Assembly: GCA_017794925.1 (NCBI GenBank)
Contig: CP051238.1
Coordinates: 1,635,960-1,699,959, forward strand
Source of the DNA: Aestuariibacter sp.
GTDB taxonomy: Bacteria > Pseudomonadota > Gammaproteobacteria > Enterobacterales > Alteromonadaceae
Direction of reading: 5' to 3'
Length of the DNA: 64,000 bases
Both the position numbers and the translations under genes were made by a program. How positions within the stretch are numbered: position 1 is the first letter of the stretch; each line of letters begins with the position of its first letter. Positions 63,138-64,000 of this stretch are shown in pieces. The notes under the pieces are model-generated. The model was not told where the DNA came from, did not search any database, and saw nothing but the letters and a program-made list of their open reading frames with translations.

Positions 63138-64000
63138 ATCGGTCGCTCGCGCCGTTGGCCACTTCTTACTCGTGTCAGTTGTGCTGCTGGTTATTGGCCT
63201 GGGTATTGTTGTTTCACAACACGGTTCTGTTAATTTTGGCGATGCCCCACTGGCGTTTAAAGTGGGCGGAGAGGGCCCATTTGTGTTCTTCGAAAACAAT
63301 CAAATGGCAGTGCGGTATATTCGCGGCTCCCGGGACGAAGGCTTTACCGTAGAGTCTGATTATTATGCGGTAGGTGAATCAGTGCCGGCCAACGTGTATT
63401 TTGCCTTGGATGACTCGACCTATTCTTTTGTTCTTAACCCACCGGCTGAGACGCCACCGGCGATATATAACGACAATGAGCCTATTCTGGCTATGTCTGA
63501 TCTGGAAGGAAACTTCCATACATTTCGGGAGTTTCTTCTGGCCCATGGGGTAGTAAACCAACACTTTGACTGGCAATTTGGTCAGGGGCATTTGGTGCTG
63601 GTGGGCGACATGGTGGACCGCGGGCAGTCTGTGACTCAGCTGTTGTGGTTTATCTACAAACTTGAGCAGCAAGCGCTGTTGGCGGGGGGCCGCGTACACT
63701 ACATTCTGGGCAATCACGAAATTAAGAACCTACAGGGCAACATGCAATCTGCTGCAGATAAGTACACGCCTATCGCCGGGTTTCTTGGTAAATCACCCGC
63801 AGAGTTATTTACTGAAAACACATACTGGGGGCGATGGCTAGCGTCAAAAAATACGGTAGAAATGATCAATGGGCATCTGTTTGTACACGGCGGTTTGCAC
63901 CCTGATGTAGTGAAACATCAGTGGGATATCAACGTCATGAATCAGCGAATTCGCGACTATTATCGGCAAATGTATTATTCCGGTTTAGTCGATGAAAAGA
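63130..64000 (+). CDS. PPP-type metallophosphatase with signal anchor (3' truncated by window)
   Basis: 290 codons are visible and open to the window edge. N-terminal membrane span (HFLLVSVVLLVIGLGIVVS, about 11-29), about 90 residues of unassigned extracytoplasmic sequence, then a PPP fold: MSDLEGNF (about 124-131), GDMVDRGQS, ILGNHEIKNLQGNM and LFVHGGLHP. GDxVDRG, GNHE and HGG are the PPP signatures found in Shewanella-like phosphatases; the first motif has Glu where GDxHG has the metal-binding His. Probably acts outside the inner membrane. Third gene of the PadR operon. Confidence 0.85.
   Translation, partial: MFKSVARAVGHFLLVSVVLLVIGLGIVVSQHGSVNFGDAPLAFKVGGEGPFVFFENNQMAVRYIRGSRDEGFTVESDYYAVGESVPANVYFALDDSTYSFVLNPPAETPPAIYNDNEPILAMSDLEGNFHTFREFLLAHGVVNQHFDWQFGQGHLVLVGDMVDRGQSVTQLLWFIYKLEQQALLAGGRVHYILGNHEIKNLQGNMQSAADKYTPIAGFLGKSPAELFTENTYWGRWLASKNTVEMINGHLFVHGGLHPDVVKHQWDINVMNQRIRDYYRQMYYSGLVDEK

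Overview
The window looks like chromosomal DNA of a marine gammaproteobacterium, most likely in the Alteromonadales (Alteromonas/Aestuariibacter-like). This rests on near-E. coli-like housekeeping proteins in conserved synteny blocks, on a PdsS/PdsR/PdsO set and PanP (families I associate with Alteromonadales, Shewanella and Vibrio), and on many c-di-GMP and hybrid-kinase genes. No rRNA, tRNA, insertion sequence, phage or CRISPR array was recognised. Taxonomy is inferred from family knowledge, not from a search.

Layout. 1-0.3 kb: 3' end of tuf with its terminator. 0.7-4 kb: a three-gene operon (small periplasmic PstS-like protein, outer-membrane barrel, membrane diguanylate cyclase). 4-7.2 kb: a CstA-family carbon transporter, a previously unlisted 32-residue membrane peptide gene on the minus strand, and a CNNM/CBS protein. 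7.2-11.1 kb: PdsS-PdsR two-component pair divergent from PdsO, without the sortase or sortase target that normally go with them. 11.2-15.9 kb: a response-regulator diguanylate cyclase and a large hybrid kinase. 16-18.4 kb: yadGH exporter and a TrmB-like methyltransferase. 18.4-30.3 kb: pantothenate and RNA-metabolism block (panP; panC-panB-folK-pcnB-gluQ-dksA-sfsA; pepB), interrupted by a hybrid kinase. In it, pcnB appears to start at a non-canonical AUU/AUC codon, as in E. coli. 30.3-39.9 kb: yhgN, rsmD, ftsYEX, acpH, two tandem EAL-HDOD genes and rpoH with a putative sigma-E promoter. 39.9-45.7 kb: yiiD-dtd-pip, two small envelope genes, yihY, metF and metJ facing each other across Met boxes. 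45.8-52.9 kb: malic enzyme, rpmE with a terminator-like leader hairpin, priA, ftsN, hslVU. 53-60.2 kb: a hybrid kinase, a small DUF6435-like gene, an unrecognised membrane-anchored protein, and a C39-peptidase ABC exporter / HlyD adaptor / LuxR-type regulator operon with no visible peptide substrate. 60.4-62 kb: a class I HMG-CoA reductase, unusual in a gammaproteobacterium. 62.1-64 kb: a PadR / HAAS-domain / PPP-type phosphatase operon headed by a 37-bp palindrome, running off the window.

How the genes work together. Most of the sequence is core metabolism and cell division in ancestral order. Signalling genes are inserted between these blocks: three hybrid histidine kinases, one classical two-component system, two diguanylate cyclases and two EAL-HDOD proteins. 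The accessory loci most worth a closer look are the three-compartment c-di-GMP operon, the sortase-less Pds regulon, the orphan C39 exporter and the PadR-HAAS-phosphatase operon. Starts were moved from the longest open frame wherever a ribosome binding site or homologue length decided it; each entry says so.
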